The translations under genes were made by a program, and so were the position numbers. The notes under the pieces were generated by a model, which searched no databases, had not been told where the DNA came from, and saw only the letters and a list, made by a program, of their open reading frames with translations. Shown here piece by piece: positions 55,226 through 63,406 of a stretch of 64,000 bases of DNA; position 1 is the first letter of the stretch; each line of letters starts with the position of its first letter. This DNA is from Burkholderia pseudomultivorans (GTDB lineage: Bacteria > Pseudomonadota > Gammaproteobacteria > Burkholderiales > Burkholderiaceae). The stretch spans positions 4,340,001 through 4,404,000 of the forward strand of contig NZ_CP013378.1 in assembly GCF_001718415.1 (NCBI RefSeq). Reading direction: 5' to 3'.

Positions 55226-55942
55226 TCATGCGAGGCCGCCGTTGACGGACAGCACCTGACCGGTCACATAGGCCGCCGCATCGGACACCAGATACGCGAC
55301 CATCGCGGCGACTTCGTCGGGCCGGCCCGCGCGCTGCGCGGGCACCAGCTGCTTGATGCGTTCGGCGGGGAACGCATGGTCGGCCATCGGCGACTCGATG
55401 ATGCCGGGCGCGACCGCGTTCACGGTAATGCCGCGCGAAGCGAGCTCCAGCGACAGCGACCGGGTCGCGCCGATCAGCCCCGCCTTCGCGGCCGCATAGT
55501 TGACCTGCCCGCGATTGCCGGTCACGCCGGCGACCGACGCGATGTTGACGATCCGCCCGCGGCGCGTGCGGATCATCGGCAGCAGCAGCGGCTGCGTGAC
55601 GTTGAAAAAACCGTTGAGCGTCACGTCGATCACGCTGCGCCATTGCTGTTGCGACATGCCGGCCATCGGCGCGTCGTCGTGGATGCCCGCGTTGTTGACG
55701 AGGATCTGCACCGGCGCGTCGTCGATGAACGGCCTCAGCGCGGCGAGCGTCGCATCGGCATCGGTCACGTCGAACGCGATCGCATGCGCGACGCCGCCGG
55801 CCGCGACGATCTGCTGCGCGACCGCCTCCGCCTGCGCGGCATGGCGGTTCGCATGCACCCACACTTCATGGCCGGCCTGCGCGAGCGCCGCGCAGATCGC
55901 CTGCCCGAGTGCGCCGCTGCCGCCCGTCACGAGCGCCCGCAT
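55226..55942 (-). CDS. 3-Oxoacyl-ACP reductase (FabG-like) of the polyene cluster
   Basis: A short-chain dehydrogenase of 238 residues. NADPH motif VTGGSGALGQA (residues 5-15), NNAG (83-86), and the catalytic triad Ser136 (IASVAG), Tyr149 and Lys153 (YAAAK) are all present. GGAG precedes the ATG. It is next to an acyl carrier protein and a chorismatase, so it most likely reduces the ketone formed in each aryl-polyene elongation (ApeQ-like role). The open frame upstream is not coding in character. Confidence 0.9.
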   Translation of the reverse strand: MRALVTGGSGALGQAICAALAQAGHEVWVHANRHAAQAEAVAQQIVAAGGVAHAIAFDVTDADATLAALRPFIDDAPVQILVNNAGIHDDAPMAGMSQQQWRSVIDVTLNGFFNVTQPLLLPMIRTRRGRIVNIASVAGVTGNRGQVNYAAAKAGLIGATRSLSLELASRGITVNAVAPGIIESPMADHAFPAERIKQLVPAQRAGRPDEVAAMVAYLVSDAAAYVTGQVLSVNGGLA

Positions 55943-56050
55943 CGAATTGCTCCGTCCATCGCGTTCCACCTTGATCGACGCGGCGGCGAATCGTCCTGCG
56001 TTCGCCGCCACGTACGGTAATCGTTCACGCCGTGCCTGCGCGCGGCGTCG

Positions 56051-56311
56051 TCACTTCGTGCGATGCGCGGCGACGTACGCCGCCAGCGCGCCGAGCGTCG
56101 CGAAGATCTTCTGGTTGTCGGGATTGTCCGAGCGCAGCTCGAAGCCGTACTTCTTCGAGATCAGCAGCGCGATTTCCAGGATGTCGATGGAGTCGAGCCC
56201 GAAGCCCTCGCCATACAGCGGGGTGTCGGCCGTCACTGTTTCGAGCGGGACGTCTTCGAGGTTCAGTTCGCCGACGATCAGCGTGGCGAGCTCTTGTTCC
56301 AGTGCGTTCAT
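56051..56311 (-). CDS. Acyl carrier protein of the polyene cluster
   Basis: An 86-residue ACP. The phosphopantetheine Ser is Ser41 in the GFGLDSIDILEIALLISKKYG motif, and acidic helices flank it. MNALEQELATLIVGEL is the N-terminal helix; Met1 or the Met just before are both possible starts. It is the first gene of the leftward arm and would carry the growing aryl polyene. No ACP synthase or ketosynthase is present in the window. Confidence 0.92.
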   Translation of the reverse strand: MNALEQELATLIVGELNLEDVPLETVTADTPLYGEGFGLDSIDILEIALLISKKYGFELRSDNPDNQKIFATLGALAAYVAAHRTK

Positions 56312-56874
56312 CATGCTTGCGAGCAGGCGGCCGACGGCAGCGGAAGGCGGCCGGAACCGGCCCGTCTCGAGCACGCCCGGCGCGTGCGAATCTCCATCCC
56401 TCCGGCGTCTGCCGGCTTCCCCGCCTGCGTTATTTGGGGATCGTTTGTAAAAGTTACGCGGATTCTAGACGATGGGTATCGGGACGTATACCGCGAAAGG
56501 TTACAGACTGCCGAGCCCGCGCCGCGCGTCGTTCGGGGCCCCGAACGAACGAGACGCTTGAGCCGCTTCGCACTGAAATGGACCGACCCCGCGAAACGCC
56601 CGGCGCGGTGCCATACAATCGGTTACAAAACCCGCCGGCGGCCGCTCCGAACAGCTGCGGTCGCGGCCCTAAAATGAGCGGCGCGACAGCCTTCGGACGC
56701 CCGTTCCGGCCGTCATTCGTATGATTTTTGACCGCCCGGCGACCCGCGCCCGGCCCCCCCGATCGATCCGATGTATCCAGCCATGCAGCCCCCGTCCGTC
56801 CGACCGATTCCGTTTCGCCGCTCCGCTTGCCGCCGCGCCGCGGCTAGCGGCATGCGCTGCTTTGGAGGCCATCG
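56312..56874. other. 563-bp divergent control region of the polyene cluster
   Basis: Lies between the ACP gene (leftward) and the rightward operon. No gene-like frame is seen. It has GTTAC repeats (56453-56457; GGTTACAG at 56499; GGTTACAAAACC at 56621-56632, an inverted repeat) and a TACAAT at 56614-56619 that could be a rightward -10. A relatively AT-rich stretch at 56430-56475 may hold further promoter elements. Confidence 0.5.
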
Positions 56875-57519
56875 ATGAGCACGGCGCGGCGCATCGCACG
56901 CGGCGCTGCCGGCGTCGGCGCGGTGGCCGCCTACCAGGTCGGCGCGCACTACGCGGTCGCGACACCCGGCGCGCACGGCTTCGGCCTCGCGATGGCGCTC
57001 GTGCCGCCGCTGCTGCTCGCGCTCGCCGCCGCGCTGCGCTCGCCGCGGCGCGCCCTGTTCGTGCCGGCGTGGCTGCTGGCCTGCGCGGCGCTGTGGGCGG
57101 CGCGCGCGCCGCTCGCGCAGCACTTCGAATGGGGCCTGTATCTCGAGCACGCGAGCTTCAACCTCGCGATGGCGCTGCTGTTCGGCCGCACGCTCGCGGC
57201 CGGCCAGATGCCGCTGTGCACGCGTTTCGCGACGATGATCCACGGCACGGTCACGCCGGCCGTCGCGCGCTACACGCGGCAGATCACGCTCGCGTGGACG
57301 CTGTTCTTCGTCGCGATCGCCGCCGTGTCGACGCTGATGTTCGCGAGCGCGTCGATCGTCGCGTGGTCGACGTTCGCGAACTACCTGTCGCTGCCGCTGG
57401 TCGCCGTGATGTTCGTCGCCGAGCATATGTGCCGGCGCTTCGCGCTGCCGCACGAGCCACGGCCGCGGATGGCCGACGCGGTGCGCGCGTATCGCGCATC
57501 GACGCAAGGCTCGCGATGA
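56875..57519 (+). CDS. COG4648-type membrane protein of the polyene cluster
   Basis: A 214-residue multi-helix protein (hydrophobic spans around residues 12-32, 38-58, 62-80, 130-155 and 160-180). HFEWGLYLEHASFNLAMALLFGRTL and QITLAWTLFFVAIAAVSTLM are notable. It matches a predicted-membrane-protein family found in aryl-polyene clusters; function unknown. GGAGG lies just before the ATG. The ligase-dehydratase gene begins 61 bp after its stop. Confidence 0.82.
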   Translation: MSTARRIARGAAGVGAVAAYQVGAHYAVATPGAHGFGLAMALVPPLLLALAAALRSPRRALFVPAWLLACAALWAARAPLAQHFEWGLYLEHASFNLAMALLFGRTLAAGQMPLCTRFATMIHGTVTPAVARYTRQITLAWTLFFVAIAAVSTLMFASASIVAWSTFANYLSLPLVAVMFVAEHMCRRFALPHEPRPRMADAVRAYRASTQGSR

Positions 57520-57580
57520 GTTCCCGGCCGTGCGGCGCCGCGTGGCGCGCGCCGGCCCCTGTTTCCGTTTTCGCCGATTT

Positions 57581-59332
57581 ATGCCGACTCATCCGCTGGT
57601 ATTCCATTCTTCGCCCGAGCAGATCATCGCGTGGCGCGACGGCGCGCCCGTCACCGTGCGCGCGTTCGTCGCCGACGTCGCGCGCGTGGCCGCCGCGCTG
57701 CCCGCCGGCGGCCACGTGTTCAACGTGTGCCGCGACCGCTACCGGTTCGCCGTGAGCCTGTGCGCGGCGCTCGTCGCCGGCCGGATCAGCCTGCTGCCGT
57801 CGACGCACACGCCCGAAATGGTGCGCCAGCTCGCGTCGTTCGCGCCCGACGCGTTCTGCCTGCACGACGCGCCCGACTGCGCGATCGACCTGCCGCGCTT
57901 CGCGTATCCCGAAGCCCCCGTCGCGGCCGGCGCCGACGATGCGCCGTTCCGCGTGCCGCAGATCGACGCGGGCCGCATCATGGCCTACGTGTTCACGTCC
58001 GGCTCGACCGGCGCGCCGGTGCCGCACCGCAAGACCTGGGGCTTCCTGGTCGGCTGCGTGCGCGCGGCGGCCGAGCGCCTCGGCCTGCTCGACGGCCGCG
58101 CGGCCACGCTGATCGGCACGGTGCCCGCGCAGCACATGTACGGATTCGAATCGACGGTGCTGCTCGCGCTGATCGGCGGACTCGCATTCAGCAACCGCCA
58201 GCCGTTCTATCCGGTCGACATTCGCGACGAGCTCGCCGCGATCCCGCAGCCGCGCGTGCTCGTCACGTCGCCGATCCACCTGCGCGCGCTGGTGTCGGCG
58301 GGCCAGGCGCTGCCGCGCGCGGCGCTCGTGCTGTCGGCCACCGCGCCGCTGTCGGAGAAACTGGCGGGCGAGGCCGAGGCCGCGCTCGATGCACCGCTCG
58401 TCGAGATCTACGGCAGCACCGAGACCGGCCAGATCGCGACGCGCCGCACCGCGCAAGGCGCGGCCTGGCAGCTGTTCCCGGAGATCCGCCTCGACGCGCG
58501 CGACGGCGACGACGACGATCACGGGCCGACCGTCTGGGTGTCGGGCGGACACGTCGAGGCGCCGGTGCCGATGGGCGATGCGCTCGAACTGCTCGGCGAC
58601 GGCCGCTTCCTGCTGCACGGCCGCAAGGCCGACCTCGTCAATATCGCCGGCAAGCGCACGTCGCTCGCGTACCTGAATCACCAGCTCAACGCGATTCCCG
58701 AGGTCGTCGACGGCGTGTTCTTCATGCCCGACGACATCGCGCCGGCGCACGGCGACGCGGACCGTGACCCCGTCACGCGGCTCGTCGCGCTGGTCGTCGC
58801 GCCGACGCTCGCGGCCGCCGACCTGCAGCGCGCACTGCGCGAACGGATCGATCCCGCGTTCCTGCCGCGGCCGCTCGTGTTCGTCGATGCGCTGCCGCGC
58901 AACGAAACGGGCAAGCTGCCGCGCGACGTGCTCGCCGCGCTCGTCGCGCGGCATACGCGCGCCGGCCCGGCATCCGCGTCGCCCGCCGCGCCGCGCGCGG
59001 CCGACACGCCTGCCGCACCGCTCGGCTTCACCATTCCCGCCGATCATCCGGCGCTGCCCGGCCATTTCCCCGGCCACCCGATCGTGCCGGGCGTCGTGCT
59101 GCTCGACCACGCAATCGCCGCACTCGCCGCGACGCTGGCGCGCCCGCTGCATACGTGGCGGCTCGGTTCCGCGAAATTCCTGAGCCCGGTCGCGCCCGGC
59201 GAGCCGCTCGATCTCGCGTACGACGCAGCCGCCGGCGGCACGATCCGCTTCACGCTGCGCGCCGGCGCGCGCGACGTCGCGACCGGCGTGCTGTCCGCGC
59301 CGCCGGCCGCGCAGGACGGCGCGCAGGCATGA
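57581..59332 (+). CDS. Fused AMP-dependent acyl ligase and hotdog dehydratase
   Basis: A two-domain protein of 583 residues. The N-terminal part is an adenylate-forming ligase: YVFTSGSTGAPVPHRKTW (P-loop), IYGSTETGQIATR, and a late LVNIAGKRTSLAYLNHQL and NETGKLPRD carrying the catalytic Lys. After a Pro/Ala linker (residues about 455-480) comes a hotdog domain with IPADHPALPGHFPGHPIVPGVVLLDHA, the signature of ApeI/FabA-FabZ-type 3-hydroxyacyl-ACP dehydratases. In aryl-polyene systems these two activities (starter loading and dehydration) are usually on separate genes. The first ATG of the domain (57581) is used; a GTG at 57530 is possible. Its stop overlaps the next start. Confidence 0.85.
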   Translation: MPTHPLVFHSSPEQIIAWRDGAPVTVRAFVADVARVAAALPAGGHVFNVCRDRYRFAVSLCAALVAGRISLLPSTHTPEMVRQLASFAPDAFCLHDAPDCAIDLPRFAYPEAPVAAGADDAPFRVPQIDAGRIMAYVFTSGSTGAPVPHRKTWGFLVGCVRAAAERLGLLDGRAATLIGTVPAQHMYGFESTVLLALIGGLAFSNRQPFYPVDIRDELAAIPQPRVLVTSPIHLRALVSAGQALPRAALVLSATAPLSEKLAGEAEAALDAPLVEIYGSTETGQIATRRTAQGAAWQLFPEIRLDARDGDDDDHGPTVWVSGGHVEAPVPMGDALELLGDGRFLLHGRKADLVNIAGKRTSLAYLNHQLNAIPEVVDGVFFMPDDIAPAHGDADRDPVTRLVALVVAPTLAAADLQRALRERIDPAFLPRPLVFVDALPRNETGKLPRDVLAALVARHTRAGPASASPAAPRAADTPAAPLGFTIPADHPALPGHFPGHPIVPGVVLLDHAIAALAATLARPLHTWRLGSAKFLSPVAPGEPLDLAYDAAAGGTIRFTLRAGARDVATGVLSAPPAAQDGAQA

Positions 59333-60303
59333 AGCGCACCGCGTGGGCCGAGCGCCAGGAACGCAGCAACGCGGGACTGCTGCGCGCAATGACGTGGATC
59401 TCGCTGCGCCTCGGGCGACGGCCCGCACGCATCGTGCTGCATGCGGTCGCGACGTATTTCGTGCTGTTCTCGCCGGCCGCATGCGCGGCATCGCGCGACT
59501 ACCTGCGCCGCGTGCTCGGCCGTCCCGCGCGCTGGCGCGACGTCTACCGGCACGTGTTCACGTTCGCGGCGACGATCCACGATCGCATCTACCTGATGAA
59601 TGCGCGCTTCGACCTGTTCGACATCCGCGTGCACGGCCAGACGCTCGTCGACGATGCGCTCGCCGGCGGACGCGGCGCGTTCCTGATGGGCGCGCATCTC
59701 GGCAGCTTCGAGGTCGTGCGCGCGATCGGCCGCACGCGTCCGGACCTGCGCGTCGTCGTCACGATGTACGAGGAAAACGCGCGCCGCATCAACGCGACAC
59801 TCGCCGCCGTGAATCCGGCCGCGCAGCCGGAAGTGATCCCGCTCGGGCAGGTCGATTCGATGCTGAAGGTGCGCGAGCGGCTCGACGCGAACTGCATGGT
59901 CGGCATGCTCGCCGACCGCACGCTGCTCGACGACGCGGCCGCGTCGCTGCGGCGGCTGCCGCTGCTCGGCGCGCCGGCCGCGTTTCCGCTCGGGCCGCTG
60001 TACATGGCCGCGATGCTGCGGCGCCCGGTGATCTTCATGACGGGCCTCTATCGCGACGGCAACCGCTACGATGTGCACTTCGAACCGCTCGCCGATTTCT
60101 CGGACGTGCGGCGCGACGCGCGCGCGGCCGCCATCGACGACGCGCTCGCACGCTATGTCGCGCTGCTCGACCGGTATTGCCGCGCGGCGCCGTACAACTG
60201 GTTCAATTATTTCGACTTCTGGCAGGACGGCGCTGCCGCCGCGCGCTGCGACGAGACGCGCACGCCCGCCGACCTGCCCGCCACGAGAGACTCCGACGCA
60301 TGA
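59329..60303 (+). CDS. LpxL/HtrB-type lipid acyltransferase
   Basis: A 324-residue acyltransferase of the lysophospholipid/lipid A group. FLMGAHLGSFEVVRAIG is the HxxxxE-type catalytic motif (here H-LGSFE), with the later MLADRTLLDDAA and LPLLGAPAAFPLGPLYMAAMLRRPVIFMTG. An N-terminal hydrophobic stretch (ARIVLHAVATYFVLFSPAACA) may be a membrane anchor. It starts at an ATG overlapping the ligase stop and its own stop overlaps the next ATG, so it is coupled both ways. It may attach the polyene to a lipid or modify the lipid anchor. Confidence 0.88.
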   Translation: MKRTAWAERQERSNAGLLRAMTWISLRLGRRPARIVLHAVATYFVLFSPAACAASRDYLRRVLGRPARWRDVYRHVFTFAATIHDRIYLMNARFDLFDIRVHGQTLVDDALAGGRGAFLMGAHLGSFEVVRAIGRTRPDLRVVVTMYEENARRINATLAAVNPAAQPEVIPLGQVDSMLKVRERLDANCMVGMLADRTLLDDAAASLRRLPLLGAPAAFPLGPLYMAAMLRRPVIFMTGLYRDGNRYDVHFEPLADFSDVRRDARAAAIDDALARYVALLDRYCRAAPYNWFNYFDFWQDGAAAARCDETRTPADLPATRDSDA

Positions 60304-60929
60304 CCGCCGTTCGCCGCTTTCCGCCTGCGCTGCACCGCGCCGCCCGCCTGCTCGCCGTTGCCGCCGCCGTCGCCGCAGCCGGGTTCGCGCTGCCCGCCCG
60401 CGCGGCCGACACCGCGCCGGCCTGGACGCTCGACCGGCTGATGTCGACGCTCGCGCAGCACAAGTCCGGGCGCGCGACCTTCACCGAGACGAAATACCTG
60501 TCGATCGCCGCGCAGCCGGTCGAATCGTCCGGCGAACTCCTGTTCGTCGCACCCGACCATCTCGAGAAGCACACGCTGAGCCCGAAGCCCGAACACATGG
60601 TGGTCGACGGCGACATGCTGACGGTCGAGCGCAACAACCGCAAGTACACGCTCGCGCTCGCACGCTATCCGGAGCTCGGCGCGTTCATCGACAGCATCCG
60701 CGCGACGCTCGCCGGCAACCGCTTCGCGCTCGAACAGGTGTACAAGGTCGCGCTCGCCGGGCGCGGCGACGACTGGACGCTGACGCTCACGCCGCTCGAT
60801 GCGCGGATGCTGAAGGTCGTCAGCACGATCACGCTCGACGGCACGCGCGACGTGCTGCGCAGCGTCGCGATCCGGCAGGCCGACGGCGATCATTCGCTGA
60901 TGCGCCTGCAGCCCGTCCCGGCCAACTGA
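60300..60929 (+). CDS. LolA-like periplasmic lipoprotein carrier
   Basis: A 209-residue protein with a signal peptide (AVAAAVAAAGFALPARA), then a LolA-type fold: TFTETKYLSIAAQPVESSGELLFVAPDHLEKHTLSPKPEHMVVDGD and ALEQVYKVALAGRGDDWTLTLTPLDARM. Aryl-polyene clusters often hold a LolA-like gene beside the exporter and an acyltransferase, as here. It probably carries the lipid-linked polyene across the periplasm. Its ATG overlaps the acyltransferase stop and its stop overlaps the exporter start. Confidence 0.85.
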   Translation: MTAVRRFPPALHRAARLLAVAAAVAAAGFALPARAADTAPAWTLDRLMSTLAQHKSGRATFTETKYLSIAAQPVESSGELLFVAPDHLEKHTLSPKPEHMVVDGDMLTVERNNRKYTLALARYPELGAFIDSIRATLAGNRFALEQVYKVALAGRGDDWTLTLTPLDARMLKVVSTITLDGTRDVLRSVAIRQADGDHSLMRLQPVPAN

Positions 60930-63406
60930 TGGACGAGCGCACCCGGCCCTCGCCCGTCGCGCGCCGCCTGCACGCGCTGCAGCAGCGCGCGGTGCTCGTG
61001 TGGCTGCTCGTGCTCGTCGCGTGCGGGATCGCGATCAGCCGCGCGAGCTTCACGGCCGACCTGTCCGCGTTCCTGCCGCGCTCGCCGAGTGCCGGCCAGC
61101 AGGTGCTCGTCGATCAATTGCGCGACGGCATCGTGTCGCGGCTGATCCTGGTCGCGATCGACGGCGGCGATGCGGCCACGCGCGCGGCGCTGTCGCGGCG
61201 CGTGGCCGGCACGCTGCGCGCCGATCCGCAGTTCGCGGCGGTCAACAACGGCGAAGCGGTGAACGAGGCGCGCGACCGGCAGTTCGTCTTCGAGCATCGC
61301 TACCTGCTGAGCCCGGCGGTCACGCCGCAGCGCTTCTCCGCCGCCGGCCTGCACCAGGCGCTCGGCGACAGTCTCGACCTGCTGAGCTCGTCTGCGGGCC
61401 TCGTCGCGAAGGACCTGCTGCCGCGCGACCCGACCGGCGAAGTCGGCGCGCTCGTCGACCAGCTCGACAGCGGCGCGCAGCCGGCGATCCGCGACGGCGT
61501 CTGGGCGTCGCGCGACGGCGCGCGCGCGGTGCTGGTCGTGCAGACGGCCGCCGCCGGCTCCGACACCGATGCGCAGGCGCATGCGATCGACGCGGTGCGC
61601 CGCGCATTCGCCGCCGCGACGCAGGTGGTGCCGAACGCGGCCGCCTGCTCGCTCGCGATGACGGGCCCGGGCGTGTTCTCGGTCGAGACGCGCGACACGA
61701 TCCGGCACGACGTCGAACGCCTGTCGAGTGCGAGCATCGTGCTGATCGTCGCGCTGCTGCTGACGCTGTACCGCTCGCCGCGCACGCTCGCGCTGGGCCT
61801 GCTGCCGGTGCTGTCCGGCGTCGCGGCCGGGGTCGCGGCGGTCAGCGTCGTGTTCGGCACCGTGCACGGGCTGACGCTCGGCTTCGGCACGACGCTGATC
61901 GGCGAGGCAGTCGACTACTCGATCTACCTGTTCGTGCAGTCGGCGCAGGCCGGCTCGGCGCGCCCGGCCGACGCGACGCGCGCGTGGCTCGCCGCCTACT
62001 GGCCGACGATCCGGCTCGGCGTGCTGACCTCGGTCTGCGGTTTCGCGTCGATGCTGTTCTCCGGCTTTCCGGGCCTCGTGCAGCTCGGGCTGTATTCGAT
62101 CGTCGGGCTGACGGCCGCCGCACTCGTCACGCGCTTCGTGCTGCCGCACCTGCGCGGCGCGCACATCGCGATCCGCGACGTGTCGCGCGTCGGCGCAGTG
62201 CTCGCGCGCGCGGCCGACGCCGCGCCGCGGCTGCGCTGGCCGCTGGCCGTGCTGGTGGTCGCCGCGGCTGCGACGCTCGTGCTGCATCGCGACGCGCTGT
62301 GGAGCCGCGAGCTCGCTGCGCTGAGCCCGGTGCCGGCGCGCGCGCAGGCGCTCGACGCACGCCTGCGCGCCGACGTCGGCGCGCCCGACGTGCGCTATCT
62401 CGTCGTGATCGGCGCGCCGACCGAGCAGGCCGCGCTCGAACGCGCCGAGCAGGTTGCCGCGCAATTGCAGCCGCTCGTCGAGCGCGGCACGCTCGCGGGT
62501 TTCGAGAGCCCCGCACGCTACCTGCCGAGCAACGCCGCGCAGCGGGCGCGCCAGGCGAGCCTGCCCGATGCCGACACGCTCGCCGCGCGAATGCGCGACG
62601 CCGTCGCGAACCAGCCGATCGAACTGAAGCCCGGCCTGTTCGCGCCGTTCATCGCCGATGTCGAAGCCGCGCGCCATGCGCCGCCGATCACGCACGCGGA
62701 CCTGCGCGGCACGTCGATGGCGCTCGCCGTCGACGCGCTGCTGACCGAACGCGCGGGCCGCTGGAGCGCGATGCTGCCGCTGCGCGCGCCGGACGCCACG
62801 CACGCCGTGGAGCCGGCGCCGGGCCTCGACACCGCCACGATCCGCGCGGCCGTCGCGCGCGCGGGCGTGCCGGATGCGCTGTTCGTCGACATGAAGGCCG
62901 AGGCCGACCGCCTGTACGTGGACTACGTGCACGAGGACATCCGGCTGTCGCTCGCCGGTTTCGCGGCGATCGCCGTGCTGCTGCTGGTCGCGCTGCGCTC
63001 GCCGCGCCGCGCCGCGCGCGCGCTCGCACCGCTGGTCGCGGCCGTGCTGGTCGTGACGGCCGGCTTCGCGCTCGCCGGCGTGCCGCTGACGATCCTGCAC
63101 CTGGTCGGGATGCTGCTGATCGTCGCGGTCGGCTCGAACTACGCGCTGTTCTTCTGCAGGCGCGACGATGCGCAGCCCGTCACGCCGTACACGCTCGTGT
63201 CGCTGCTGATCGCGAACCTCGCGACGGTCGCGGGCTTCGGGCTGCTCGCGCTGTCGCACGTGCCGCTGCTCGAAACCTTCGGGCTGACCGTCGGCCCCGG
63301 CGCAATCCTCGCGCTCGCGTTCGCGGCGATTCTCGCGCCGCGCACGGTCGCGGCAAGCCCGGACGCACGCACGAGCGGCCATGCTTCGCAGCGAGGTCGG
63401 GCATGA
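60929..63406 (+). CDS. MMPL/RND-type exporter of the polyene cluster
   Basis: An 825-residue inner-membrane lipid exporter with two repeats of one plus five helices. N-terminal helix AVLVWLLVLVACGIAIS is followed by a large periplasmic loop, then helices around LSSASIVLIVALLLTLYRSPRTLALGL and GFGTTLIGEAVDYSIYLFVQ; the second half repeats this pattern (LSLAGFAAIAVLLLVALRSPRRAARAL; LVGMLLIVAVGSNYALFF). Related MMPL proteins move mycobacterial lipids and, in aryl-polyene clusters, the polyene-lipid. Start and stop codons overlap both neighbours. Confidence 0.88.
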   Translation: MDERTRPSPVARRLHALQQRAVLVWLLVLVACGIAISRASFTADLSAFLPRSPSAGQQVLVDQLRDGIVSRLILVAIDGGDAATRAALSRRVAGTLRADPQFAAVNNGEAVNEARDRQFVFEHRYLLSPAVTPQRFSAAGLHQALGDSLDLLSSSAGLVAKDLLPRDPTGEVGALVDQLDSGAQPAIRDGVWASRDGARAVLVVQTAAAGSDTDAQAHAIDAVRRAFAAATQVVPNAAACSLAMTGPGVFSVETRDTIRHDVERLSSASIVLIVALLLTLYRSPRTLALGLLPVLSGVAAGVAAVSVVFGTVHGLTLGFGTTLIGEAVDYSIYLFVQSAQAGSARPADATRAWLAAYWPTIRLGVLTSVCGFASMLFSGFPGLVQLGLYSIVGLTAAALVTRFVLPHLRGAHIAIRDVSRVGAVLARAADAAPRLRWPLAVLVVAAAATLVLHRDALWSRELAALSPVPARAQALDARLRADVGAPDVRYLVVIGAPTEQAALERAEQVAAQLQPLVERGTLAGFESPARYLPSNAAQRARQASLPDADTLAARMRDAVANQPIELKPGLFAPFIADVEAARHAPPITHADLRGTSMALAVDALLTERAGRWSAMLPLRAPDATHAVEPAPGLDTATIRAAVARAGVPDALFVDMKAEADRLYVDYVHEDIRLSLAGFAAIAVLLLVALRSPRRAARALAPLVAAVLVVTAGFALAGVPLTILHLVGMLLIVAVGSNYALFFCRRDDAQPVTPYTLVSLLIANLATVAGFGLLALSHVPLLETFGLTVGPGAILALAFAAILAPRTVAASPDARTSGHASQRGRA

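Noticed and set aside
60071..63406. Longer (1111-residue) form of the MMPL exporter
   Set aside because: Upstream part is an out-of-frame reading of the acyltransferase and LolA-like genes; the ATG at 60929 overlaps their stop as in the rest of the operon.
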